DNA from: Paramecium pentaurelia
Lineage: Eukaryota > Ciliophora > Oligohymenophorea > Peniculida > Parameciidae
Assembly: GCA_905183005.1 (NCBI GenBank)
Contig: CAJJDO010000001.1
Span: forward strand, 563,836-627,835
Direction: 5' to 3'
DNA length: 64,000 bases
The notes under the pieces were generated by a model. It made no database searches. It saw only the letters and a program-made list of their open reading frames with translations, and was not told the DNA's origin. Shown in pieces: positions 23,554 through 36,700 of this stretch. The translations under genes and the position numbers were made by a program. Position 1 is the stretch's first letter; the number at the start of each line of letters is the position of its first letter.

Positions 23554-23979
23554 ATGAGTTTTAGAGTAGAAGAGTCTCCTTAGTTTAAGGAAGAAGAACT
23601 AAACCTATCCAAAATTTACTAATATAGAGAATCTCATTTCTCTGGATTCTCATTCCCTAGCAGTGTCAGACATTAAAAACGATAGACTTTTTAAGCATCT
23701 GTAGAAACTAAAACTCCAACTCCTAATTAAACCAATATTGAAAATGCTCCTTGTGAACTTAGCTTTGAAATAGAGAGAATGATAAAAGAAAGGGAATAAT
23801 TATTTACTGATGTGCAATTTTATGAACCTAAAGTTACTTTTAATGTAGATGAATCACCATAAAGAATTCGAATTCAAAGAAACAGTGCTCCCATGCCTAA
23901 TACTTAATTATAACATCTCAATCAATAAATAATAGATGCAGAGCATACTTATAATTAGTATTGTTATTAATTAATTTGA
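23554..23979 (+). CDS. small hypothetical protein
   Basis: Intronless, 141 residues, ATG 23554, TGA 23977-23979. Ser/Thr/Pro-rich disordered N-terminal half (SGFSFPSSVRHQKRQTF, TKTPTPNQT), then a short amphipathic part (ELSFEIERMIKEREQLFTDVQFYEPKVTF). No TM or signal peptide. TP and SP sites suggest phosphorylation. Family not recognised. It follows the coiled-coil gene by 59 bases in the same direction. Confidence 0.65.
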
Positions 23980-24238
23980 TTATATTAAAAAATATTATAA
24001 AATTTTTAAGTCATTTTATCTCAATCTATATTTAATGATAAAGTTAATATACTTTATTATAATTCAGAAGATAATACATAAATATTATAAAATAAATAAA
24101 TCTGAGAGCATATTTTGGATATCTAATATTGTTTAGATTTAATTTGAAATATAGTATCAATTATGGTCATTATACTCCTAATGCAACAGGGAAGATCTTG
24201 AAACTTATTAAGTTAAGTCGATTCTAGCTTAACCCAAT

Positions 24239-25271
24239 TCAGATGCCTATTATAATAGGATAAATTACTAATTTGCAGCCATTTTATAATGATTAATAAT
24301 CAAGTAAATTGCTATACATACCTACAGCCATAGTAGTTAATCTTTTAAAATTCCCCATCATTTTTTTCTTACTTTCTTAACTAGTAAAATTACTGCAGAG
24401 ACTATTAGATGATTATGGTTTTTATTATGTATATGATGATTATCTCATAGGAGTATCGAAATCTTTATGAGTGTTAAAGCTGGCTTATCTTTAGCCTTAA
24501 GGGCTTGTTAACTAATTTAGAGGACTTGTAATTTAGTTTAAAGGGCTAGCGAACATTCCTCCGTCACCTTTCAAATTTTCTATTTCTTCTCTTAATTGTT
24601 AAATAGTTTGTTCTTGTCTTTTTTAGTCTTCTTTCATTTTCATCATTGATTAATGAATTGTAGACTATGTTTCATTTTATTTCTAAATTTAACAATTTAA
24701 TTCTTAAATTATCTTGGTTTTCTCAAGTAATTTTTTATGTAATTATTTCTTTTCTCTTTCAAAAGCATCCCTCAAAAGAGCATCTGAGTTTTTTTATAAT
24801 GCTTAAATTTAGCATAAAAGTTATTATTCTAATTTTAATAGATAAAGTGTTTTACCTTGATTCTTAAGTTATGAGTTTTATTCTTATAATTCACTCATTT
24901 GCATTTCAACATGATGTAACTGTTTCAATGCATGATCGCAATGATTTTTCATTTCATTATAGTTTTGAACTTCCATCTCAAAATGAGCCTTGTTTAATTG
25001 CAGTTCTTCTATTTCTCTATTTTTTTAAGCTATTTCTTCTTAATACTAAAAGACTACAGCACATAATTTATCAATTTATTCATCTATATAGAAAATCTCA
25101 AATACCTTTTTAAATTAATGCCTAATCTTTTTACAATAATTCAGATTGTAAGGTATCTATTTACGCTTAAAGTACTTTTTCTGACTTCATCTCAGGGAAA
25201 CCTGTCTTGTTAATCATATCTAATAAAATTTATTTCTTTCTAGGATCTGGATGAAGACTTGATTATTTCAT
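24239..25271 (-). CDS. coiled-coil protein, unknown
   Basis: ATG 25271, TGA 24239-24241. Intron 25084-25105 (22 nt) is required. A second, 24829-24855 (27 nt), is a stop-free multiple of three; removing it turns a hydrophobic break into a continuous coiled coil (QLKNQEQQLLCQIQALQ). The product is 327 residues with both spliced. The N-terminus has HPDPRKKQILLDMINKTGFP; the centre is one long coiled coil; the C-terminal quarter has repeated TSPL/SPQ motifs (QITSPLNQLTSPQGQ) likely to be phosphorylated. No catalytic motif. The last 30 residues are less certain. Confidence 0.72.
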
Positions 25272-26095
25272 AATTTTTTATGCTTAATTTAAAAAAAAAA
25301 TATTTTGCTATCAATAAATAAATGAGGATTACTAATGCATGCAGTTCATTATAAAATATAAAAATTACAAACTTTTATTTTAATTTAGAAGGGAATGATA
25401 AAATAGAAATAGAGAATAATCACTAAATTTATTAATTTTAAAAGATTTTATACATTTTAACACATTATTTAGTTTTATAATGAAAATAAAAAAATCTCTA
25501 ATTCATTTATGATAATCAAAGCATGAAAAGATAGTATTTACAATATTATACATTTTAGATTTCATTTAATTTCTTATTTGTTCTTGAAATAAAGTGTTTT
25601 GAATCTCAATATAAAGAAATATCAATAAAAACTGAATAGTATGAGTTGAAGAGGTAATTGAAATTAACATTGTAAATCTATAAGTCCTTTGGTAAATTAA
25701 ACAAAATAAGATTACAGAGATTTAATTTCATTTAAAATATCATAGTAATAATAAATTTCAATTTATTTAAAAGAGTTCTTAATTTCCTGTGATGAATTAT
25801 AGTTCTTGAAAAAGGTTTTAGCAAATTTCTATAGTAAAATTGTTTAATTAAGATTCAAAATTGACAGCCTTTTATGAGTTTAATAAAGTTGTATTGAAAT
25901 GAATTAGTTTTGTAATTTTGAGGTATCGCTCTCCTGTCTTCATATACAGAAAGTTATATTCATAGAAATACATGATGGGCTTCATATTTGATATAGAGTT
26001 AAGGTATGGAAATTGAAAGTGTTAATTATATGATACTAATAACAACATAGGGTAACTGGAATTAAGTTTAGAAATGAACAAAATTATAGTCAAAT
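25272..26095. other. AT-rich intergenic
   Basis: 824 bases without a credible ORF. It includes the promoter of the coiled-coil gene to the left and the 3' flank of the gene to the right. Confidence 0.5.
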
Positions 26096-26872
26096 TCATT
26101 TGAGTAATAGATCCTCTATCTCTTACTTTAAATTACCATTCCTTAATTCTTACAGCAAGGATTTTGTATCAGGATAAGCTTCCATTATAAGTGTCATGTC
26201 TTTATCATCAACATTCAACATTTCTCTTATTTCTAAATCTAATAGGCTTAGCTATAAATTTACATTATGATTGTTCACTACGTCTACGAGTTTACATTAA
26301 GGGTGCATCTTACTAATCTAGAAGTCTACGTTTTCTCTTTAAATTGATAAATTGACGATCTCCACTTTGCCTTTTTATTTCGTCATAATCCAGTACACTG
26401 TCTTCTTCTTGAGGTATGTCCTTTATCATTTTGAGGTTCAGCTTAACTTTGGTACCCTTTACCTAGACAGGCAGGTTCTAATCAGTTTTTGGTTAAGCTG
26501 GATTAGGAGGCTAAATTGGAAGGGGCATAACCATTTGTTGTTGAGGTTGCATTTGTGGCTAAGGATTTGAAAATGGCATGCGTAAAGGGGCCATAGAAGC
26601 CATGGATGGAATTTATTGCATTTACTGCATTTGTTGTAGTTGTTGCATCATAAAGTATTAGGGTACATAGTTCATGTAGGGCTGCCTAAATATTCATAAA
26701 AGCATAGACTATATAGTATAAAAGGTATAAGCAGATGGGAAAATGATGATGTTACATACATAAATTAGGGATTTTGGTAAATCATTTGTGTCTATGGAGT
26801 CTGCTGCATTTGAGGGTACACTTGAGGCTTAGCTTTGAGCATTGCTAAGTAATCTTAGTTAGGAAAACTCAT
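26096..26872 (-). CDS. Gln/Met/Pro-rich protein with basic nuclear-type motif
   Basis: 225 residues if introns 26239-26263 (25 nt) and 26686-26759 (74 nt) are removed. Residues 1-110 are low complexity (Q, M, P: MMQQLQQMQQMQQ, MPLPIQPPNPAQP). A middle part is KGTKVKLNLKMIKDIPQEEDSVLDYDE, followed by a basic cluster NLKRKRRLLD and RRRSEQS, then a helical C-terminus (MEAYPDTKSLLQELRNGNLKQEIEDLLLK). This looks like an RNA- or chromatin-associated protein with a prion-like N-terminus; no named domain. The 74-nt intron is an outlier, supported because no shorter GT-AG choice keeps the frame. Confidence 0.68.
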
Positions 26873-27646
26873 TTTTCAGATATTTAAATATATCTCTAAG
26901 AATAAAACACAGATTTGATATTTAGATTTACAAAAGATATTATGCCATTTCGAAGGGGCTTATTTCATTCTCATACCTTTGAATTTTGGTGTTTCAACTT
27001 GTATAAATGTCTATCAAACAATTTGCAAGCAGCCTTAAATGTATTCTCCAAGAAAAAATGGTTTAAGAAGCATGTTAATGTTTAAAACACAAACATAGCA
27101 AGTTTCAATAGTTTGAAAAGCATACATTTATTTGTCTTTATGAAAAGAATTAAATGTTAAACTCCTTGGAGCAGAAAAAGAATATAGGAATTAAAAAGGA
27201 TTATTATACTTCAATAACATTATATTTTAACCAATGAAATGATTCCATCTCAATTCTTAATGTTGATTTTAAAAATATGAAATACATATTCTAGAGTGTA
27301 AAAATATTTAAATAATTCATTAAATTGCTTGGTAGAAAAGATCATTTCTATTATAGATAACTTAAAATTAGTCTGAATGTTGTATAATGATGTTGGATAA
27401 GAAATGATATTTACTTATCATATATAAAATAAATTGATGATTAAGGTGACTAATATAAATATTAATTAAATAGTGATATAAAATTAAGGAATTTCCTTTA
27501 TGGGCAAAATCCTTGTTTGAAATACTCATCATCTTTTATTTTTTAAGATTTTTAGTATTATGAAGGTTGGATTATAATTTCAATAATTTATATTTTTTTA
27601 ATCACAATGAGGTTGTGATTGATTACTTTCATTATTATTATAAATA
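26873..27646. other. intergenic with one weak ORF
   Basis: 774 bases between divergent genes. One TGA-free stretch on + (26942-27280, 112 codons from ATG) reads MPFRRGLFHSHTFEFW... with a basic middle and somewhat higher GC than its surroundings. I cannot tell whether it is a small gene, a structured RNA or chance. Confidence 0.35.
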
Positions 27647-28381
27647 ATGAACGACATATTACCAGCTCCAAGTCTTGTTAAATATAGTAATCCAATTCTC
27701 ATATCTAACAGTTAAAAGAAACAAATAAAATAATCCCCTCCAAGTAATACTGAAGACATTTTGAATGCAATTCTCCTTCCTCGAGAATTTAATCATTAGA
27801 AAAATTAATTGCAAATTTAATGTGTTTCTCCTGCACCTTCAACTAAATAAGATGTGCTAGAATTATAAGATAAATTAGATAAATGGCTATAATAAAAGCT
27901 CGCCAGGGAGACTGGCTTATGTCCAATTAGGGAGGAGTTATATTCATAATGTTTTGATGAATTAATACGATAAATCACAATTAATTGTGCAGAAAGAGGT
28001 ATGTTACTAGTGACAGTACGTAATGAAGTTCGAATGGTTATTTAGACATATTAAACTTTATATGCCTCAAGCATTGCATTTGGAATGAGAAAGTTTTTAT
28101 CTGAAGAAGAAAAAAAAGTATAAAATATTTATAAAATATAGGCTGAATAAAGATTCAGAATAAAATAATTAGAATAAGAATGTTCTGAGCTCTAAAGATA
28201 AGTTGAAAATTTAGAATAGAAACTCTAAGACACAAAACATTAGGATTAATAAAATAGAGAATAAACAAAAGAAACACATATGGAAATTATAAACTAATTA
28301 AAAACTGACATAAAAAATAAAGTCTCTGGTGATTTAGATAAAATACTAACTGGATAAAAAAAATTACCAGATAAAAAATGA
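27647..28381 (+). CDS. DNALI1: axonemal inner-arm dynein light chain p28
   Basis: Intronless, 244 residues. A disordered N-terminal 40, then AILLPREFNHQKNQLQIQCVSPAPSTKQDVLELQDKLDKWLQQ (split here by position only), RETGLCPIREELYSQCFDELIRQITINCAERGMLLVTVR and YQTLYASSIAFGMRKFL, all diagnostic of p28/DNALI1. A C-terminal coiled coil completes it. Role: light chain shared by single-headed inner dynein arms a, c and d, with actin and centrin alternatives, in the ciliary axoneme. Length matches the family (about 250). Confidence 0.97.
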
Positions 28382-28720
28382 CAAAATAAATGTTTTGATA
28401 TTATTATTTTAAGAGTTTGATTATTATATTTTTAACATCCTCATAATATCAATTTAAATGGATTTAATTAATAAGTATACAATATAAAATTATTTATAAT
28501 ATTTTTAATTTTCTTTTAAAAGTAACAAATATACTAATATAATATCTAAATATATATGCTTTAAGATAATCATCAGGAAATATTTACTTTTTAGATTTAT
28601 ATCTCGTTTGCCTTATTAAATTTGATGAAAAAGAAACTTATTTGAAACACAAAGATTCAACATCAAGGATGAATAAGATAATAATTTAAATTAAATAACT
28701 AGATGAATATATTTAATATT
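28382..28720. other. AT-rich intergenic between converging genes
   Basis: 339 bases, no ORF or motif recognised. Confidence 0.5.
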
Positions 28721-31700
28721 TCACTAGTTCATTAATGATACTTTTGCACTTGAAGGCACTTGAGCAGTCTTCTTAAAGAACTTTATATAAACAAAAAAGG
28801 CTCCACCTAGTATAGCAATGCCTCCTAGAATTCCTAATAGTATCCAAAGCCAAAGGAGGGAACTAAAGTTAAATATTTGATTAATACCTTCCGCTATCAT
28901 CATCATCAGGAGGAGTAGGAGGTTTATTATTATTTATTATTTCAAAAGCTCCTAATGCAGAACTGTAATCATTTTAAATTTATAATTCTACAAATTAGGA
29001 TAATACTTTATCTCCTGACTCTATTTTAATTTTAGGAATATCATGAATAGTATATTTCTTCACTACATAATTATAGGTTTTGCCATCTTCTTCTATGTTT
29101 GTATAACATGAGGGCTTATATTTTATAAATATTAATTACTTCATTTTAATTGGAAGGTTTTTAGATGACAAGAGCAAATTAAGTATTTGAAGCAATATGC
29201 TTGACAATTTCTGCTCCGGAGATTGTTAACATTTTAGCTTTTGCATCAGCACCTAAGCCTGTTAGTTCTGGTAATTAATATATGCTTATCATTAGATGAG
29301 ATGAATTATAGTAAGGGACAGCAGCATGATTTAATCCTATAGCCAACTTATTCAGAGTTTGCATAGTACCATAATGATTCAATAAAAATGGAACATTTGC
29401 ATCTTTTATTGGTGAACCCTTATTAAGGGGATCACTAATATCAAATGAAAAAGTTATAGCATATTAAGCAACATTATTAGTTGTAATAATCACAGTTAAA
29501 TTAAATGTATTTGAATTTGTAACACTTTTATATGTTCTTATTTAGTAGAAATTTGTTTCAAATTTGACAGCATAATCTTTACTCAAAAATTATGCTAGAT
29601 TATAAATTTACTTATGGTTATCTTTTAATAAACCACCATCATTGTACATTTAAACAAAAAAGGTCGAACTTATAGCTGTTTAAATCATAATTTTTTAATA
29701 AAATGTATTTCCTTATTAGAATTAAACGACATCAAAATCAGTGACAAAGTAATCATTAAGTGTTGGTAAACCGAAGTATTTTTCATCAAATACTTTTTCA
29801 TTTTTAACACTCCACTTTTAATCTAAAGTTAATTGATAAACATGTAGAGCTCCTTTAGTAGATAAAGGATGATCTGGATCTGCATCCAAAATATAAAGGT
29901 ATGAATTCAAGTATAATATTTTAGAAACCATAATAAACTTTCCAATATTTGGAGTATCAGATTAAATAGGTGTACATGTTGATTTTGAAATATCACAATT
30001 AACAATATATAGTAATGTATCGACATTATTAATACAAGTTACAAATACATACTCATTGTAAGTTGATAATTGAGTACAATGAGTTCCAGGTTCTATTTTA
30101 TGGACAAATTTAACAGTATCATCATCACTATTTTAGAATATTAATGATTTAGGATCTGCCAAATAAACAACAGTATCTTTAAATGTAGCACCAGTAATTA
30201 TTTCATAATTAGCAAATTAAGTTCCTTCACTACTTGGAGTTAGAGGATTGATAATACTGATAAGTTTACCATCACATTATTTACAAATTATTTTGAATTT
30301 TGTTACATGACCAAAATATAGTCCATCATTAGTGAAATTCAAATATTATGTATTTGTAGTAGAATCAAAATGAAAAGTTGTTTTGGCCAAAAGAGTAGTA
30401 TTAATTCTAACAACAGATTGAGTATTAATAAATTTAACTGGATACATTACGCTTGTTCTAGAATCTGACAATGTATTAGTAATGCTTACAGCTGTTTTCA
30501 AATTTGTTGTATAAGCATCACTTAATGTAGTTGGTATTAATTCCATCAATGAATCCTTCAAAAATACAACAACTCTTTAGGTTTTCAAATCATTAAAATA
30601 CACAAACATTTAATCTTATCCAGAAGCAGCAGTTTCTAACAATTATCCATCAGGAATCAATTCATGAGTTTTTAATACTTTATGTAATGAATTTCTATAT
30701 AAGATATTTGATTCATAGATTAAAATTACAGTCTCTTTCTCAATAGTGTCTAAAGCTCTAACAAATAAGAATCCTGTTTCGAATACAAAATCTATTGTCA
30801 ATGGAGATTGTAAAGTATATCTTCCATATAAAGGCATTGATTTCATTGGGTAAATATCATTCAAATTTTCATAGTTGTATTCTTTGATGTAATCCTTCTA
30901 TCCTTTGGATATTATATAGAAAGTCTTTTAACCAACTGCAACTTCAATTTCAGCATCTGTTTCTACATGAATAGCTGTTATTAAAATAAAATGAGTTCTT
31001 AGTTCACCCATTATTACACAATCATCAGTCAAGACAAATATGAATTCACTATTAGTAAATGAATTGCCAAATACTCTTTTTGGAGTCCAAGAACAACCTG
31101 TTTCATATTCATTAATTAAATATGCATCAATGGAATATTTAATTAGAGTTGGATTAACTGCAAATATAACATCTACTTCTTTTTAAGCATGTTAAACAAC
31201 ATAAATATTCTATTTTAATGCTGTGAATGAAGTAATTTTAAATTCTGGTTTAGCCTCATAAGTAATGTTTCCTATTTTTTAATGATCACCATCATATGAA
31301 CTATAAAATAGAATTTCATAATCATTAACTTAAAATTAGAAAGTCACAACTTCTTATTCAAATGTTTTCCAATCAAATTATGAATTTGTCCTACTTAATT
31401 GTACAGGTAAATCAAATTGATCCTATTTCTCACAGTTACTATGATTATCTCTAAAACTATATGATTAACAATCCCAAATAACAACAGTTTTATTTTTATG
31501 TTATAAAAATAGATAATATTTGTTATTATTATGATGATGAGGATCAACTAAAATATCTGCATATGAAACATCTTTAGCATCAAATAAAGTTACATTCTTA
31601 AGTTCTAATTCCCATAGAAAATGAACTAAGACTTCTACATGATCCTAACTAATATCTGGAGTGATGTATTAAAGATTGGGCCCAGATGCCAGATCTTAAA

Positions 31701-33312
31701 GTTTAAATGGATCAGCTGGATATGTGATTAATTCAGGAAAAGGATCATGACCCAAATCATAAATATTAGCATCTTCAATAGGCAATACTTAGTAATTAAT
31801 TTTACAACTGCAAGTTTTTGTGCCATCAGTTCCATATAAAGTTATTGTTGATTTTTCTATTTATACTGAATTTTCTGATGCCAAATATCCATCACTCAAT
31901 TCATATCTTCTAGTTAAAGTGGAAGAAACAACAATAACATCAGGAGCATATGGATTTACTAAAATAGTTGAAGATATCAAAATTTCTGAATGAAGTAAAT
32001 ATGGCATAAATCTATTGTAAAGGTATAATCTTTATGAATGTACTACAACTACATATTTATCACTGAATGAGACTGTAACAGGAAAAGATGCTTTGAATGG
32101 TAAATTATATCCATTCTTTTAAACTGATGCTATAGTGATTAACAAATTAGATTCATACAAAACAGCTATAGCTAATTCATAAAACCCATCCTCATTCAAC
32201 ATCTCAACAACATCAAATCCATAAGCTTTTTAATTAAGAGTCTAGATTGTTTTAACATAAACCCATTGTCCTTCCTCTGTAACTCTATATAAATATATTC
32301 CCTAATCAGCATCCAAAATATAAACATCTCCATTTGGTTACACTTTGAAATCTATTAAAGTGAAGTTAACAGTTTGTTTAGTATCTTCACTAATTTTTGT
32401 TTTATCTAAAACACTAGTGTCTTTCATTGTTCCATTATCTAATCTAATTAATAAATCAATAGAGCAATCGTTATCTAATACTGTTGTGTTACCTGTTTCA
32501 GAATTAAAGGCTTATTAACCTCTTAATAACATTCTAATGGGACTAGGAGGTTATGGACGGTCAATTCCAATTTCTTCTGTTGTTCCTTTTTTATAATAAA
32601 CATGATATTATATTTTCCTTCCTTTCACTTATTTGTATTATTTATGATTAGCTACTTCTTGTCTTTTACCAGATATTGTATCAGGTGTATCTGTTTTCTC
32701 CACAAAATAAACAAAATTTTTCATTGGCTATGTAGGAGGATTTGCATTCCTTTCTGCACAATCGACTATCCATAAATCAGGATTGATGTATTCAATATCA
32801 AAGCAATCTATAACAGCATTACTCGAGGTTAATGTAACTTTCTAATAAAATTAAGGAGTTTTATCCATTTATATGACATTTCTACATAGATTAATTCCAA
32901 ATTATTACCCTACTGCATAATATATGTCATATATGTTTTTTTTATCATCCAATTCCAAAAATGCAAATTAGTTTGTCCAGGCTCCTGAACTTGCTACGTC
33001 ATAAGCTCTTATTGCACCTGTCTATATTAGAGCTATAATTCTAATGAATGTAATGTACTTCCAAAATGGGTTTCTTCAGCTGAAATTTAATCGAAGGCAG
33101 GGTGATATCTCATAATAGTTGAGTTTGGTATCAAAGTGAAATCAAGAGCATTTCCTGATATTAATGAGTCTGCTCTCCATCTAATCTGCTCACCTTTTGA
33201 TGTATAAAATGTCACATTATCATAATTACTCTCTACATTTGACAAATAATGTACCACACCATTAATAAGAAGATTCAATAAGCAAAATCAATGAGATAAT
33301 TCCACAAAACAT
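28721..33312 (-). CDS. giant type I membrane protein, probable surface/secretory-pathway
   Basis: 1,497 residues after introns 33233-33254, 33033-33058, 29115-29139 and 28863-28887 (22, 26, 25, 25 nt). Signal peptide at 1-16 (MFCGIISLILLIESSY), a roughly 1,420-residue lumenal part with N-glycosylation sequons (NTT, NVT, NKT, NHS, NYSS), scattered Cys pairs (CSCK, CKQC, ISKSTC) and many beta-strand-like repeats ending in patterns such as VYILDAD, LYLYNRF, YLYILDADPDH, suggesting tandem beta-propellers. Near the end PPTPPDDDDSG is a flexible acidic spacer, then one TM helix (LLWLWILLGILGGIAILGGAFFVY) and a 25-residue basic cytoplasmic tail. Family not recognised; possibly a ciliate-specific receptor or adhesion protein. 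Confidence 0.85.
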
Positions 33313-33734
33313 TTTTTAATTTATTAAGATTTTTCTTAAGAATCAGAAAACTATCTATAGTAACATTATTCAAACAACATATACTAATATTTTTATAAGG
33401 TGTTCCACATATCTAAGAAAGTGAAATATGAGTATTCATAACAGAAGCCACTTAAAGATTCCACTTGACTCAATTTAGAAAAGTGATAATAATAATTTGT
33501 AAACTTCCGTTGGTTTATCAAAGAATAGTGTTAAAAAAAATAATTAGATTTCAAACCACCATAATAATTCAGAATAGATTATTTTTTTTTCAATATTTTA
33601 TTTTCTAGATGAGGTATGTGAAAAATATCGATGACGACAATAATTATTTTTACAAATTTAAATAAATCTCTTTGTCCATATTCCATAATTATTGTTCAAT
33701 TTGAGATCTATATTTATATAAGTTATTAATAATT
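33313..33734. other. AT-rich intergenic, divergent promoters
   Basis: 422 bases between the starts of the giant membrane protein and the ABC transporter. It must carry both promoters. No motif recognised. Confidence 0.5.
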
Positions 33735-36700
33735 ATGTCTAAGATAATTGATTAATCTGATTAGATATCTCTATTAGAACCAAACAAAGGATTGTCATTT
33801 GATGAAAACCAATGCCATAAAACATTCTTCTTTTCATGGGTTTATCCTATATTGAAGGTAAAACATTAATAATACTTCAGATAGGAAAATCAAAACCTTT
33901 GACCTAATTTGATCTCATAACAATTGATAAAAAAAGTAATATGAGTAGTTCATACTAAAGATTCATAAATGTGTTCAACAAATCAAATTTAACATTAAGT
34001 TTATTTAAATCATTTAGAAGTAATAAAAAAATTAAGATAATTAGAATAAATCTTCATTTGCTTAATAGCTTATATAATGGTGGCAGCCTTATAGTTATGT
34101 CTTCCCATTATCTCAGCAAAATCTTAAAAATTTTTTATGTATGATCATCCAGAAGAAAAGCCTTTAACCTCTAATATGTTTTACTTTGCAATTGTACAGC
34201 TCATATACATGTTATCACTATCTTTAATTAAGCCATTTCAATTATTTTTTGCTTCTCTTGTAAGCATAAAGATTCAAGGAGCATTACAATAAGAAATTTT
34301 GTAAAAAACACTTTAGTTCCCTATTTCTCGATCTCAACATTATTCAACTGGAGAACTTATCAATATGTTATAAGTTGATATTACTTAAACTTCAAATTAC
34401 TTTTATAATGCTATTATTTTATATGCATGCCCAATCTAGCTTGTATGTGCTGGAATAGTCTTTTATGTAACTTTGGGTAATTAGGCATTAGTACCTGCTT
34501 TGGGAGCTATTGTTTAAGCTTTTATCGGACTGACTTTTGGTTACTTTTATGGTATTGTATAAAAGAAATATATGTTGGCAAAGGATTTGAGAATGAAGGC
34601 AGTAGATGAAGCATTATTATATTCAAAATAAGTTAAACTAAATTAATTAGAAGATTTCTTTGAATAACGAGTATTAAAGTTATTTTATTATTATTATAGA
34701 TTCATGCTTAAAGAACCTATGAACTTTATCATCTAAAAAACTAAGTTATAATGCTTATTCTAATATAATTGCTATAAGGTTTGGTTGGTATATTTACTTG
34801 GGAGATTTTATTTTTTGTTAATGACCCAATTAATTTTGCTATTATATCAATAATGATGCAAAATTATGATAATATTGTAAGAATTTTGGAAGATTTACCA
34901 TCTTAATTTAAAAATTATTCAATGAGTAAGAATTCTATTGATCGAATTGAAAATTTTTTGAAATAAAGAGAATGTAATCCATTAGATTATATGATTGAAT
35001 AATCAAATATAGCAATTGATATTTAGAATTGTTCATTTGATTGGGAAACAAATGATTAAATGAATTAGGAAGTTGGAGATGAATAAAATGATCCAATTCA
35101 AAAGAATACAAGTATTTTTAATATTAATTTGAATATTTAAATAAATAAAGGTTAATATGTGGCTTTTGTTGGAAAGTATTTTTATTAATAAATCTATATA
35201 GTTCTGCATCAGGTAAATCTACAATTCTGAGATCCATTTTAGGAGAAACACATAATCAATATGGAAAAATCACAGTAAATGGACGTATAAGTGTTGCAAC
35301 CTAAGATCCTTGGATTATTAGTGGGACTATAAAGAAGAATATTACTTTTATGAATGAATTTGATAGCATGAAATATAAATAAGTAATAAAATGTTGTGGA
35401 TTGGAAAGAGATATTGCATCTTTTAAAAATGGAGATGAAACTATATTAGGTGAAAAAGGAGATAATCTATCTGGAGGGCAATAAAAGAGGATTAATTTAG
35501 CTAGAGCTGTTTATAATGATGCAGATATATATTTATTTGATGATCCGATGAGTGCACTTGACATTAAAGTTAAATATCAAATAAATTAATAATGTATTTA
35601 AGGTTATTTAAAAAACAAAACTCGTATAATATTTACTAATTCATTATCAAATCTTTAGGAGTGTGATATGATTTATATTGTTGAAGGTGGAAAAATCATT
35701 AAATAAGGTAAATTTGCTTAGATTATTGGTGTTGAAAATAATAAATTATTATCTTAAAAAGAAATAATTGATATATAATTTGAAGAAAAGCATTACACTC
35801 CAGAATTAACAGAGAACCAAGATTTAAAATCAAGTTTGATTTAAAAGGAAGATTAAGAAAAAGGATAAGTTTCATAAGCAGTTCAATCATAAATCTTCAG
35901 TTTTATAGGAAGATATTGTGCAATCCTTTGTGCATTACTTTATTTTGTTATTGTTCTTGCTTGCTAGTTATTTGGTAACTTCATTATGGCATAGGATGAT
36001 ATAACAGATGAGGAGTATAAAATATTAGCACAAACTTACTATCCATTTATATAAGCACCAATTATTGTTGCTATGGTATTAATGAAAAGCTATTATTTAA
36101 TAAAAGGATTGAGTACTTCAAAACTTATTCATGATAATGTTATGAATAGTTTATTAAATGCTTCTTACACTAAATTTTATAATACTATACTTATAGGAAG
36201 ATTAATGAATAGATTAAGTAAGGATATTTATAGTATTGATTTATTGTTTCCGAATGAAATTTAAAATTTAACATACTAATGTACTTCTTTGTTATTACCA
36301 TTATTTGCATGTTTTCTTTATTTGAATATAGCAGCATTACCTTTATTAATTCTATTTTTCATTATTCTATTATATTTGACTATCATTTATTATAGATGTT
36401 TGAGAGAAATTACAAGAATAGAGGCTGTATCTAAAAGCCCAGTTTTTTCTTTTTTTTAATAAATTGTAAGAGGAGTTACTTATGTTAGAAGTTGTTTACC
36501 TATTGATAAAGTCATAGCCTTATAATAAAAAAATGTAGATATTGATTTAGGAAATCAAATTAATTTGTATGGATTTTAATATTGGTATCAATCTTTGGCA
36601 GGTTCAATAACAAATTGTTTTTAAGCATTGTTATTTATAATTTGTGTAAATTTATTAGTATAATGTAGTTTCTATATCCAGGAAAGACTTAAAAAATGAC

